This document shows positions 6,082-13,683 of a stretch of 14,376 nt of DNA, one piece after another (position 1 is the stretch's first letter; every line of letters begins with the position of its first letter). The stretch comes from Alistipes sp. (GTDB taxonomy: Bacteria > Bacteroidota > Bacteroidia > Bacteroidales > Rikenellaceae), in NCBI GenBank assembly GCA_019422485.1, contig JAHZDG010000006.1:8379-22754 (forward strand), in the 5' to 3' direction. A program made the position numbers and the translations under genes. The notes below the pieces were generated by a model. That model was given only the letters and a program-made list of their open reading frames with translations. It had not been told where the DNA came from and ran no database searches.

Positions 6082-7143
6082 ATGGAAACGATCGATTTAA
6101 GAGCACATAAACCTTTGATTATCGCCGGGCCTTGCAGTGCAGAGACTCGGGAACAGACTTTGGAAACCTGTCGGCGGGTGGCTGCCACCGGAAAGGTGCA
6201 CATCCTGCGGGCCGGGGTATGGAAACCTCGTACCAAACCGGGTTCGTTCGAAGGGGTCGGCATGAAAGGTCTGGTATGGATGAATGAGGCCCGTCAGGAA
6301 ACGGGGCTGCCTTTTGGGGTGGAAGTGGCTACGCCCAAACACGTGGAAGCGGCTTTGGAATTCGGGGCCGACGTGTTGTGGGTCGGGGCCCGTACGACCG
6401 GCAACCCGTTCAGTGTGCAGGATATTGCCGATGCTTTGCGTGGAGCGGATGTGACCGTGCTGGTCAAGAACCCGATGAATCCCGATATTGACCTGTGGGC
6501 CGGAGCCGTAGCCCGTTTGCAGAACGCCGGGATACGGAAACTGGGGCTGATTCACCGGGGTTTTTCGGCCTATGGTGTGTCGCGGTATCGCAACAATCCC
6601 ATGTGGCACCTGGCCATCGAAATGCGAAGCCGAATGCCTGAACTGCCGATGATTTGCGACCCCTCTCACATTGCCGGTAACCGGGAGTATCTGCGCGAAG
6701 TGGCCCAGAAGGGGGCTGACCTCGATTTCGACGGACTGATTGTCGAAAGCCACATCTGCCCGGCTCAGGCCCTCAGCGATGCCTCCCAGCAGGTGACGCC
6801 CGATGATTTGGATACCCTGTTGCAGAGTATTGTATGGCGTCAGTCGACCACCGACAATCCCGAATACAAGGATCAGCTGAGCGCTTTGCGTCGTCAGATC
6901 GACCAGATCGATGCCGAAACCTTTGAGTTGTTGAGCAAGCGGATGCGGGTGGCAGAACAGATCGGTCGGGTCAAACGTCAGAATAACGTAGCGATTTTGC
7001 AAGGGGGACGCTGGAACAGCATCGTAGAGAAGGTCGTTTCACAGGCACCTAAATTGGGTGTCAGTGAAGAATTCCTGAAAACGGTCCTGGAAGCGATTCA
7101 TTTGGAGAGCATTAACCTGCAGAATAAAGTGATGAACGAATAG
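6082..7143 (+). CDS. aroF: Bifunctional DAHP synthase (type I beta) / chorismate mutase (AroQ)
   Basis: Residues 1-255 form a short type I beta DAHP synthase that condenses phosphoenolpyruvate and erythrose 4-phosphate, the first shikimate step. GPCSAE (16-21, metal ligand Cys18), KPRTKPGSFEG (48-58), HRGF (158-161), CDPSH (192-196) and VESH (221-224) are visible. Residues about 262-350 form an AroQ-type chorismate mutase: LRRQIDQID (269-277), LLSKRMRVAEQIGRVKRQ (283-300), then a helix ending NLQNKV. Chorismate mutase at the C-terminus is a known arrangement in Bacteroidales, where prephenate binding to the mutase domain inhibits the synthase. The ATG is preceded by AGAAGAAGAA. It is the last gene of the operon, so one transcript holds the entry step and everything after chorismate except a separate Phe/Tyr-specific tRNA step. 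Confidence 0.95.
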   Translation: METIDLRAHKPLIIAGPCSAETREQTLETCRRVAATGKVHILRAGVWKPRTKPGSFEGVGMKGLVWMNEARQETGLPFGVEVATPKHVEAALEFGADVLWVGARTTGNPFSVQDIADALRGADVTVLVKNPMNPDIDLWAGAVARLQNAGIRKLGLIHRGFSAYGVSRYRNNPMWHLAIEMRSRMPELPMICDPSHIAGNREYLREVAQKGADLDFDGLIVESHICPAQALSDASQQVTPDDLDTLLQSIVWRQSTTDNPEYKDQLSALRRQIDQIDAETFELLSKRMRVAEQIGRVKRQNNVAILQGGRWNSIVEKVVSQAPKLGVSEEFLKTVLEAIHLESINLQNKVMNE

Positions 7144-7151
7144 GAGTGACC

Positions 7152-7182
7152 TTGCGAAATCCGAAATTATCGTTTATCTTTA
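7152..7182 (+). promoter_or_regulatory. Candidate promoter of the kinase/VWA cassette
   Basis: TTG (7152-7154), 20 nt, then TATCTTTA (7175-7182): the Bacteroidota -33/-7 layout with one mismatch in the -7 box (final A for G). Transcription would start inside the upstream operon's terminator hairpin, so the new RNA carries only its 3' arm and escapes termination. Confidence 0.45.
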
Positions 7183-7212
7183 GGAAATAGTTTACGGGCT
7201 ATTTCCTTTTTT
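7182..7212 (+). terminator. Terminator of the aromatic operon
   Basis: AGGAAATAG (7182-7190) and CTATTTCCT (7199-7207) form a perfect 9-bp stem with an 8-nt loop. A T-run (7207-7212) follows. It lies 38 nt after the DAHP synthase stop. Confidence 0.75.
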
Positions 7213-7224
7213 ATTTGCCGGCTT

Positions 7225-8931
7225 ATGAGTTGCCCGACCATCACGCAATATCTCGAGACCCTGAACCATGTTCAGGGCTTGTTTCGTACACTCGAAGGAG
7301 TCGTGCCGGACCGGGATTTGTATGGCGAGCCATTGTTTTGGGTCGGCAACTTTTCGGTGATCTTCCGGGTGCGCATACAAGGGAAAGCCTATGCGCTCAA
7401 ATGTTATATTCGGGAGCCGAATCACGATCCTCGTCTGTTCGATTTGTTGAGTCATGCGAATTCGGAGTATATCATTCCGTGTCGATGGTTGCCGGAGGAG
7501 GTGTATGTTTATGACGAATACGATCAGGGGTGTTATTATCCGGTTCTGCTGACCGAGTGGATCGAAGGGGAAACTTTGGGGCGCCGGGTGGCTCGTCTGG
7601 CGCAACAGAAAGACCGTGAGGCGTTGGGTGAATTGGCCGTACGTTTTGACCGGATGGCGGTGTGGCTGCTCGAGCAGGAGTTTGCCCATGGCGATATGAA
7701 GCATGACAATGTGTTGGTGCGGGAGGACGGCCGATTATGCCTGATCGATTTTGACGGCATGTATTGGCCGGCTTTTGCCGGGGCTCGGAGTTCGTTGATC
7801 GGGTCGCCGGCCTATCAGCATCCTGTCCGGGACGAATATTTTTTCAATAAACGGATCGACGACTATCCGCTGGCGATTATCGCCTTGAGTCTGCATGCGT
7901 TGCAGCAGGACCCGTCATTGTTTGCCCGATATAACGATAAGGAAAATCTGATTTTTAATGCCGCTGAAACGGCCGTAGGTTCGTCGGAACTGTTGAATCG
8001 GCTTGAACGGCACTGGACAGAACAGGGAGAAGGTGCCCTGCTTGCGTTGTGCCGGATGTTGAGGAGCGATACGCCGGCCGTGGAGGGTTTGAGTCGGGTT
8101 TTGACTACGTTGATGGGAAGCCCGCTGAAATCGCTTGTTGCGGATATGCAACGCCCTCCTACGGGGTCGGAAGAAAAAGAAGCGACGGTGTTGCCGATGC
8201 ATCGTGAGAAAACGAACCGGAAAAGATCGGCGCCGAAGATTGCGGACACGGTGAGGGTAGATACCCCAGCTGTTCCGTTGCATGCGCTTCGGAGTGAGCC
8301 CGTGCTTCGGGAAACGCAGCCTGCAATCTCGATGATGCAACATGCGGAACGCGAAACTATGATTGCTCTGACAGATGGTGCAGAACGTCTGGCGGAGTCG
8401 GATTATGAAGTGATCGACCCGCAGGAAACGACTTGTGCTGTAGTGCGTATGCATGGACTGTATGGATATGCCGATTTGAACAGCGGTCGTTTGCTGCTCG
8501 AACCGATTTATGAAACGGCAGCCCCATTCAGTGAGGGGGTGGCTGCGGTTCGTTTGGGCGGTCGCTGTCAGTACATCGACCGACAGGGGCATTGTGTGAT
8601 CGATGCCGGTCGGTACGATGGGGCCGATTCGTTCCGGGATGGTTTGGCGCGGGTGCGCTGCGGGGAACGGTACGGTTTTATCGACGCCGAAGGCCGGGAG
8701 GTGATTCCGGTGCGATATGCATTTGCCACGGCTTTCCGCGAAGGATTGTCTGTGGTCAGAGTCGGTGATAAATATGGATATATCAATCGCCAGGGGGTGA
8801 TGGTCATTGAGGCGATTTATGATTCAGCCCGTCATTTCCGGGCGGGACGTGCCCAAGTGATGCAGGCCGATCGGGTGTTTTGTATCGATAAGTCGGGGTG
8901 CCGGAGACCCGAAGTCCCGAGGGGCGAATGA
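7225..8931 (+). CDS. Ser/Thr protein kinase-like protein with C-terminal WG repeats
   Basis: A 568-residue soluble protein. Residues about 15-240 form a protein-kinase-like domain with Lys59 in ALKCY (ATP lysine), the catalytic loop HGDMKHDN (155-162, Asp157 as catalytic base, Asn162 as metal ligand) and DFDG (175-178) in place of DFG. The essential residues for phosphotransfer are therefore present. Residues about 305-395 are polar, low in order-promoting residues and probably a linker. Residues about 409-558 hold four full and one partial WG-type beta repeats with the pattern YG(Y/F)ID..G..VI...Y..A..FR(D/E)G. There is no signal peptide or membrane helix, so it is probably cytosolic. The ATG at 7225 starts 12 nt after the T-run of a terminator. 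It heads a cassette with the VWA gene 55 nt downstream. Substrate and stimulus are unknown. Confidence 0.85.
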   Translation: MSCPTITQYLETLNHVQGLFRTLEGVVPDRDLYGEPLFWVGNFSVIFRVRIQGKAYALKCYIREPNHDPRLFDLLSHANSEYIIPCRWLPEEVYVYDEYDQGCYYPVLLTEWIEGETLGRRVARLAQQKDREALGELAVRFDRMAVWLLEQEFAHGDMKHDNVLVREDGRLCLIDFDGMYWPAFAGARSSLIGSPAYQHPVRDEYFFNKRIDDYPLAIIALSLHALQQDPSLFARYNDKENLIFNAAETAVGSSELLNRLERHWTEQGEGALLALCRMLRSDTPAVEGLSRVLTTLMGSPLKSLVADMQRPPTGSEEKEATVLPMHREKTNRKRSAPKIADTVRVDTPAVPLHALRSEPVLRETQPAISMMQHAERETMIALTDGAERLAESDYEVIDPQETTCAVVRMHGLYGYADLNSGRLLLEPIYETAAPFSEGVAAVRLGGRCQYIDRQGHCVIDAGRYDGADSFRDGLARVRCGERYGFIDAEGREVIPVRYAFATAFREGLSVVRVGDKYGYINRQGVMVIEAIYDSARHFRAGRAQVMQADRVFCIDKSGCRRPEVPRGE

Positions 8932-8986
8932 TCCGGAAATGAAAACCCAATCTAAATTGTTACGTTGAACGAAAAGGAGTGGATGT

Positions 8987-9850
8987 ATGTACTCAGCCAG
9001 AATTAGTCGGAGTAATCCGATATTGTTTGTGATTCTGATCGACCAGTCGGGCTCGATGGAAGAACTGACGCGCTTCAATGGCAAGCTGATCCCTAAAGCG
9101 GAGGCAGTGGCCATGACGGTAAATATCCTCATTTCGGAGCTGCTCTACCGAAGCCGTCGGGAAGAGGGTTACCGCGACTATTTCGAAATAGCGGTGCTGG
9201 GTTATCACGGACAGCAGGTGGTCCCGATGGTGGGCGATGCCGGCCATTTGTTCATGCGGCCTTCGGAGTTGGCAGCTTCGGAGCTGGGGCGGGTGAAACT
9301 CGAAAAAGAGCGTCGGTTGCCTGATGGACGGACCATGATTTCGGTGGTGGATCAGCGGGTTTGGATCCGTCCTTATGCCGGGGACAAAACACCGATGTAT
9401 GCGGCTTTGTTGAAGGCCTATGAAGAGGTGAAACGCTGGTGCCAGCAGAAAAATCATCAAAATTCCTATCCTCCGGTGATTTTCAACATTACCGATGGCG
9501 AGGCGTCGGACGGCAATGAGGCCATGTTGACGGAACTTTCCGAACAGATCAAGGGGCTGTCGACGGGTGACGGTCATGTGCTGTTGATGAACATGCATAT
9601 ATCTTCGGATCAGACCACCCGGCCGGTGATTTTTGCGGCCTCCGAAGCTGAACTTCCGGATCAGCGTTATGCACGCTTGTTGTATCGGATGTCGAGTCCG
9701 ATGCCGGCGGTGTATCATGAGAACATTCGTCGCCTGAGAGGTATTCCCGGAGGGGAAGAGTTTCGGGGTATGAGTTACAATGCGGCCATGACGGACCTGA
9801 TCAGTATGATGAATATCGGGTCGGTGAGCGTGAATTTGATGGATAATTAG
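8987..9850 (+). CDS. VWA-domain protein with intact MIDAS
   Basis: A 287-residue protein made almost wholly of one von Willebrand factor A domain. The metal-ion-dependent adhesion site is complete: DQSGS (19-23), Thr135 in DKTPM, and Asp170 in ITDGEASDG. The N-terminal strand NPILFVILIDQSGSM starts the domain with no signal peptide, so it is predicted cytosolic. VWA domains of this kind bind protein partners through the metal. In Ter-type stress systems a VWA protein (TerY) is encoded with a kinase and a PP2C phosphatase; here it stands between two kinase-like genes and no phosphatase is in the window. The ATG at 8987 has a strong Shine-Dalgarno site (AAGGAG, 8973-8978 region). The next gene starts 13 nt after its stop, so the two are very probably co-transcribed. 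Confidence 0.88.
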   Translation: MYSARISRSNPILFVILIDQSGSMEELTRFNGKLIPKAEAVAMTVNILISELLYRSRREEGYRDYFEIAVLGYHGQQVVPMVGDAGHLFMRPSELAASELGRVKLEKERRLPDGRTMISVVDQRVWIRPYAGDKTPMYAALLKAYEEVKRWCQQKNHQNSYPPVIFNITDGEASDGNEAMLTELSEQIKGLSTGDGHVLLMNMHISSDQTTRPVIFAASEAELPDQRYARLLYRMSSPMPAVYHENIRRLRGIPGGEEFRGMSYNAAMTDLISMMNIGSVSVNLMDN

Positions 9851-9863
9851 TGAGGGGGAGGCT

Positions 9864-11369
9864 ATGATTTGTACGGTGAATAATATAATCGAGACGCTCT
9901 ATAATCCAGAGGGACGTTTCCGTACGCTGACCGATTTAGTGGTAGAAGATGCCCAGATCTATGATCCGGTGTTCAGTTACGGCGGAGCGATCGTCAGTTT
10001 CAGGGTCTGGTGGAAAAACCGGCCGTATTGGTTGAAGTGTTTTCTGAATCGCAGTACGATTTCGGAGGTGGCCTTACGTCGGGTGGCGGCACAGGTGATG
10101 TCGATGAATACGCCTTATCTGGTGGATTATCAGTATTGGGGAAACGAGATGTTGATTTTCGACGACTTGGAACAACCTCGGTATATTGACGTGGTGCTGA
10201 TGGAACGCCCGGAAGGAGAGCTGCTCAGCCGTTATTTGGCGGAGGCTTCGGATCGGCAGAATGGCCGTGAAATCGATCGGGTGATGCGTTCGTTCTGTAA
10301 GATGGGGGCGTGGTTGCTGGGGGCCGATGTGGTGCATGGCTTTCTCAAACCGTCCAACATCATGGTGACTCCCACCGGTCAGTTGAAAATATTGAACTAC
10401 GAACGGATGCAGGTCCCTTCGATGGATTCGTTTCGGGATAAAATCAATGAGGATAATATTGCTGTAGCCAATATGGCCTTGGGGTTAAAGGTATTGGCTT
10501 CGTCGCCGGCGGCTTTTCGGGCATTGAACGGCAATTCGATTTTCCGCACGCCGGTGTTGAGAACGACTTTGTTACCGATGCTGGCTGCGCTGTCCGAAGA
10601 GGCTGCGAGTGCTCCTATGCGCCGGATTGTGGACCTGTTGATGAGCAGCAATTATCGTCTGCAGCAACGTAGAACGCTGATCTCGGCTTTGGAAGCCTTG
10701 GCGGAAGAGGAGTGTCTGATTTCGCCGGAACAGGTGTCGAAAGCCTTTGCTCCTTTGCGGGATGCCCGGGAGGGACTGCATCTGCGGACGGAGGATCCGA
10801 ATGATGTGCACCGTTACGATGAGGTGGCTCCGGTATCGGAAGCCTTGCGGGCGGTTGAACTGAACGGTTTGTGGGGGTATATTGACAGTCAGGGTCGGGA
10901 AGTGATACCGTTGCATTATAATTGGGTCGATGATTTTCGGGAAGGGCGTGCGGTGGTCCGCCTGGATGAAAATTTCGGCTTGTTGGACAAGGAGGGAAGT
11001 GAAGTCTTGCCGGCGGTGTTCGAGTCGATCGACTGGTTTCCGGAGTATGGGGTCGTGCAGGCTGCCTATGACGGGAAAGTGGGATTGTATGACCGGGATG
11101 GACAGGAGATCTTGCCGATGAGTTATGACTGGGTCGGACCGATGGGCCCCCTGGTGTTGGTTCGGCGGGAGGGATTGTGCGGATACATTTATCCCAATGG
11201 CGAACTGGCGATTCCGCTGCAATATGACGATGCCTATGATTTCGATCAACAGGGGAAAGCCTTGGTCGTTCAGCACGGAAAATCATTTTATATCGATATA
11301 GAAGGGAGGGAACTTACCTCTATTCCCTCCGAAGAGCTCCTGCCGGAAGAAGAATTGGTCTTGGTGTAA
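9864..11369 (+). CDS. Pseudokinase-like protein with C-terminal WG repeats (paralogue of the gene at 7225)
   Basis: A 501-residue paralogue of the upstream kinase: both begin with a short helix followed by a G-x-FRTL motif (18-22 here), then a Gly-rich loop region and the ATP lysine (Lys58 in WLKCF). The catalytic loop reads HGFLKPSN (158-165), so the catalytic Asp is Phe160. The metal-binding DFDG of the paralogue is NYER (178-181). Lys162 and Asn165 remain. It is therefore probably unable to transfer phosphate, though nucleotide binding may persist. Residues about 333-481 hold five WG-type repeats, for example LWGYIDSQGREVIP and VGLYDRDGQEILP. There is no signal peptide or membrane helix. 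A strong GGGGGAGG Shine-Dalgarno site precedes the ATG. It is the last gene of the cassette, ending 45 nt before the bidirectional terminator. A role as a regulator or scaffold of the active kinase is inference. Confidence 0.83.
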   Translation: MICTVNNIIETLYNPEGRFRTLTDLVVEDAQIYDPVFSYGGAIVSFRVWWKNRPYWLKCFLNRSTISEVALRRVAAQVMSMNTPYLVDYQYWGNEMLIFDDLEQPRYIDVVLMERPEGELLSRYLAEASDRQNGREIDRVMRSFCKMGAWLLGADVVHGFLKPSNIMVTPTGQLKILNYERMQVPSMDSFRDKINEDNIAVANMALGLKVLASSPAAFRALNGNSIFRTPVLRTTLLPMLAALSEEAASAPMRRIVDLLMSSNYRLQQRRTLISALEALAEEECLISPEQVSKAFAPLRDAREGLHLRTEDPNDVHRYDEVAPVSEALRAVELNGLWGYIDSQGREVIPLHYNWVDDFREGRAVVRLDENFGLLDKEGSEVLPAVFESIDWFPEYGVVQAAYDGKVGLYDRDGQEILPMSYDWVGPMGPLVLVRREGLCGYIYPNGELAIPLQYDDAYDFDQQGKALVVQHGKSFYIDIEGRELTSIPSEELLPEEELVLV

Positions 11370-11413
11370 AGGCTCGATGAGCGCATTGGCAAGAGGGCGC
11401 TGGCAAGCATAAA

Positions 11414-11449
11414 AAAAGAGGGGTGGACTTTTGAGTCCACCCCTCTTTT
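11414..11449. terminator. Bidirectional terminator between the WG pseudokinase gene and dnaK
   Basis: AAAAGAGGGGTGGACT (11414-11429) and AGTCCACCCCTCTTTT (11434-11449) form a perfect 16-bp stem with the loop TTTG. The A-run at 11411-11417 and T-run at 11446-11449 give a U-tract on both strands, so it can end both convergent transcripts. Confidence 0.9.
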
Positions 11450-11464
11450 GGGTATGATGGAGTG

Positions 11465-13384
11465 TTATTTCACTTCCTCAAAGTCAACGTCGGTTACGTT
11501 GTCGCCTGAACCCGAAGCGTTGTTCGATGAGGCGTTAGCACCGGCATTGTTCTGGGCCTGTCCGGCGTTGGCACCAGCTGCATTCTGCGCATTGTACAGG
11601 TCCTGAGAAGCGGCCTGCCAAGCGTCGTTCAATGCTTTGGTAGCGTTTTCGATGTCGGCCAGGTTCTGTGCCTTGTGAGCGTCTTTCAGTTTGCCCAGAG
11701 CCGATTCGATGGCGCTTTTCTTGTCGGCCGGAATCTTGTCACCGTATTCTTTCAGCTGTTTTTCGGTAGAGAAAATCATGCTATCGGCGGCGTTGATCTT
11801 GTCGACTTTTTCGCGTTCTTCCTTATCCTTGGCTTCGTTGGCTTTGGCTTCGTCACGCATCCGCTGGATTTCCTGTTCGGTCAGACCCGAAGAGGCTTCG
11901 ATACGGATCTTCTGTTCTTTGCCCGTACCTTTATCCTTAGCTGATACGTTCAGAATACCGTTGGCGTCGATATCGAACGTTACTTCGATCTGAGGCACCC
12001 CACGCGGTGCGGCAGGAATACCGTCCAGGTGGAATCGACCGATCGTCTTGTTGTCGCGAGCCATCGGACGTTCCCCTTGCAGTACATGGATTTCTACCGA
12101 AGGCTGGTTGTCAGAAGCGGTCGAGAAGACTTCGCTCTTGCGGGTCGGGATGGTGGTGTTAGCGTCGATCAGACGGGTGAACACACCGCCCATGGTTTCG
12201 ATCCCCAGCGACAGCGGAGTTACATCCAACAGCAGGACGTCTTTCACTTCACCGGTCAGCACACCGCCCTGGATAGCGGCCCCGATTGCAACGACTTCGT
12301 CGGGGTTCACCCCTTTCGAAGGCGTTTTGCCGAAGAATTCTTCAACGATCTTCTGGATGGCCGGGATACGGGTCGAACCCCCAACCAGGATGACTTCGTC
12401 AATATCGCTGCTGGTCATACCGGCATCGGCCAAAGCTTTCTTACAAGGTTCGATGGTCGAACGGATCAGGTTGTCGGCCAGTTGTTCGAATTTGGCACGG
12501 GTCAGGGTAGTTACCAGGTGCTGCGGAATACCGTCTACCGGCATGATGTACGGCAGGTTGATTTCCGTAGAGGTCGAGCTCGACAATTCGATCTTGGCCT
12601 TTTCGGCGGCTTCTTTCAGACGCTGCATGGCCATGGGGTCTTTACGCAGGTCGATGTTGTGCTGTTTCTGGAACTCTTCGGCCAACCAGTCAATGATGAC
12701 GTGGTCGAAGTCATCACCACCCAGGTGAGTATCCCCGTTGGTCGATTTTACTTCGAAGACACCGTCGCCCAATTCCAGGATGGAGATATCGTACGTACCA
12801 CCACCGAGGTCATATACGGCGATCTTCATATCCTTGTTGGCTTTGTCCAGACCGTAAGCCAAGGCTGCAGCAGTCGGTTCGTTGATGATACGACGAACTT
12901 TCAGACCGGCGATTTCACCGGCTTCCTTGGTTGCCTGACGCTGTGAATCCGAGAAGTAGGCCGGTACGGTAATCACCGCTTCGGTTACTTCGGTGCCCAG
13001 ATAGTCTTCGGCGGTTTTTTTCATCTTTTGCAGGATGATGGCCGAGATTTCCTGAGGCGTATACATTCTGCCGTCGATGTCCACCCGCGGGGTGTTGTTG
13101 TCGCCCCGAACAACGGGATAGGTCATACGGCTGGTTTCGCCCTGAACCTGATCATAGGTTTCACCCATGAAACGTTTGATCGAAGTGATGGTGCGTTTCG
13201 GGTTGGTGATAGCCTGACGTTTGGCGGGATCCCCCACTTTACGTTCGTTGTTATCTACAAAGGCTACGATCGAAGGCGTCGTACGGCGACCTTCACTGTT
13301 GGGAATTACCACCGGTTCGTTGCCTTCCATAACGGCTACGCAGGAGTTGGTTGTACCCAAGTCGATACCAATAATCTTTTCCAT
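11465..13384 (-). CDS. dnaK: Molecular chaperone DnaK (Hsp70)
   Basis: ATP-dependent cytosolic chaperone that binds exposed hydrophobic peptide and works with DnaJ and GrpE (neither is in the window). The 639-residue protein is complete: IGIDLGTTNSCVAV (5-18), NEPTAAALAYG (168-178), IAVYDLGGGTYDIS (188-201), ILVGGSTRIPAIQ (332-344), interdomain linker VLLLDV (383-388), substrate-binding beta domain (about 390-505), helical lid, and a Gly/Ala/Asn-rich tail ending DVDFEEVK. The ATG at 13382-13384 (MEKIIGIDLG) is the family start; the frame opens 11 codons earlier with no conservation. It is transcribed alone and ends 15 nt before the shared terminator. No CIRCE element is seen upstream. Confidence 0.98.
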   Translation of the reverse strand: MEKIIGIDLGTTNSCVAVMEGNEPVVIPNSEGRRTTPSIVAFVDNNERKVGDPAKRQAITNPKRTITSIKRFMGETYDQVQGETSRMTYPVVRGDNNTPRVDIDGRMYTPQEISAIILQKMKKTAEDYLGTEVTEAVITVPAYFSDSQRQATKEAGEIAGLKVRRIINEPTAAALAYGLDKANKDMKIAVYDLGGGTYDISILELGDGVFEVKSTNGDTHLGGDDFDHVIIDWLAEEFQKQHNIDLRKDPMAMQRLKEAAEKAKIELSSSTSTEINLPYIMPVDGIPQHLVTTLTRAKFEQLADNLIRSTIEPCKKALADAGMTSSDIDEVILVGGSTRIPAIQKIVEEFFGKTPSKGVNPDEVVAIGAAIQGGVLTGEVKDVLLLDVTPLSLGIETMGGVFTRLIDANTTIPTRKSEVFSTASDNQPSVEIHVLQGERPMARDNKTIGRFHLDGIPAAPRGVPQIEVTFDIDANGILNVSAKDKGTGKEQKIRIEASSGLTEQEIQRMRDEAKANEAKDKEEREKVDKINAADSMIFSTEKQLKEYGDKIPADKKSAIESALGKLKDAHKAQNLADIENATKALNDAWQAASQDLYNAQNAAGANAGQAQNNAGANASSNNASGSGDNVTDVDFEEVK

Positions 13385-13490
13385 AATTCTTATGTCTTTT
13401 TTAGTTTGTTTATGCATTGTTTAGTTGCCCTAACATTTTACAAGCATTGTGCCAACTCCACGGAAGGGTAGTTGACGGCATATTTTCTGC

Positions 13491-13498
13491 CAAAGTTG
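13491..13498 (-). promoter_or_regulatory. Candidate -7 promoter element of dnaK
   Basis: On the minus strand this reads CAACTTTG, seven of eight bases of TAnnTTTG (first base differs). Transcription would start about 100 nt before the dnaK ATG. No TTTG is seen 19-21 nt upstream. The inverted repeat at 13499-13528 fills that region instead, directly touching this box. Confidence 0.35.
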
Positions 13499-13528
13499 CC
13501 GTCCGTGTCAGACTCTGTGACACGACGG
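13499..13528. repeat. Large inverted repeat upstream of dnaK (operator candidate)
   Basis: Arms CCGTCCGTGTCA (13499-13510) and TGACACGACGG (13518-13528) are complementary apart from one extra C in the left arm. The centre GACTCTG adds two more pairs (GA with TC). It lies between dnaK and the divergent helix-turn-helix gene, abutting a near-consensus -7 box on the dnaK side. It has no T-run, so it is not a terminator. A protein binding site for control of dnaK is the simplest reading. Confidence 0.5.
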
Positions 13529-13591
13529 GCTGTCATTTCGTCCGGATTGGCTTTGGAGAGGGTGCTGAGGGGTGTTTTTTGGCTGAAATTT

Positions 13592-13622
13592 TTTGAAATC
13601 CCGATTTTTTAACGTAATTTTA
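13592..13622 (+). promoter_or_regulatory. Candidate promoter of the small helix-turn-helix gene
   Basis: TTTG (13592-13595), 19 nt, then TAATTTTA (13615-13622): the Bacteroidota -33 spacing is exact and the -7 box has one mismatch (final A for G). The predicted 5' UTR is about 55 nt. Confidence 0.5.
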
Positions 13623-13683
13623 AAAACAGACAAGAAACAGTGCCGGCATGGACCGGTGATCCTATAACTAAAACTACGCTATT

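Noticed and set aside
6012..6110. 32-codon ORF in the tyrA to DAHP synthase spacer, considered as a second leader peptide
   Set aside because: It contains no run of Phe, Tyr or Trp codons, has no terminator after it and overlaps the next gene's start.
12029..12946. 305-codon open frame antisense to dnaK
   Set aside because: Long antisense frames opposite dnaK are a well-known artefact of its codon bias; no domain is seen.
13439..13455. Sigma-54-like site on the minus strand (TTGGCAC-N5-TTGTA) upstream of dnaK
   Set aside because: The invariant GC of the -12 element is GT, no enhancer-binding regulator is nearby, and a -7-type box is available; probably coincidence.
13385..13683. Search for a CIRCE element or tRNA gene in the dnaK upstream region
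   Set aside because: No TTAGCACTC-type inverted repeat and no cloverleaf were seen.
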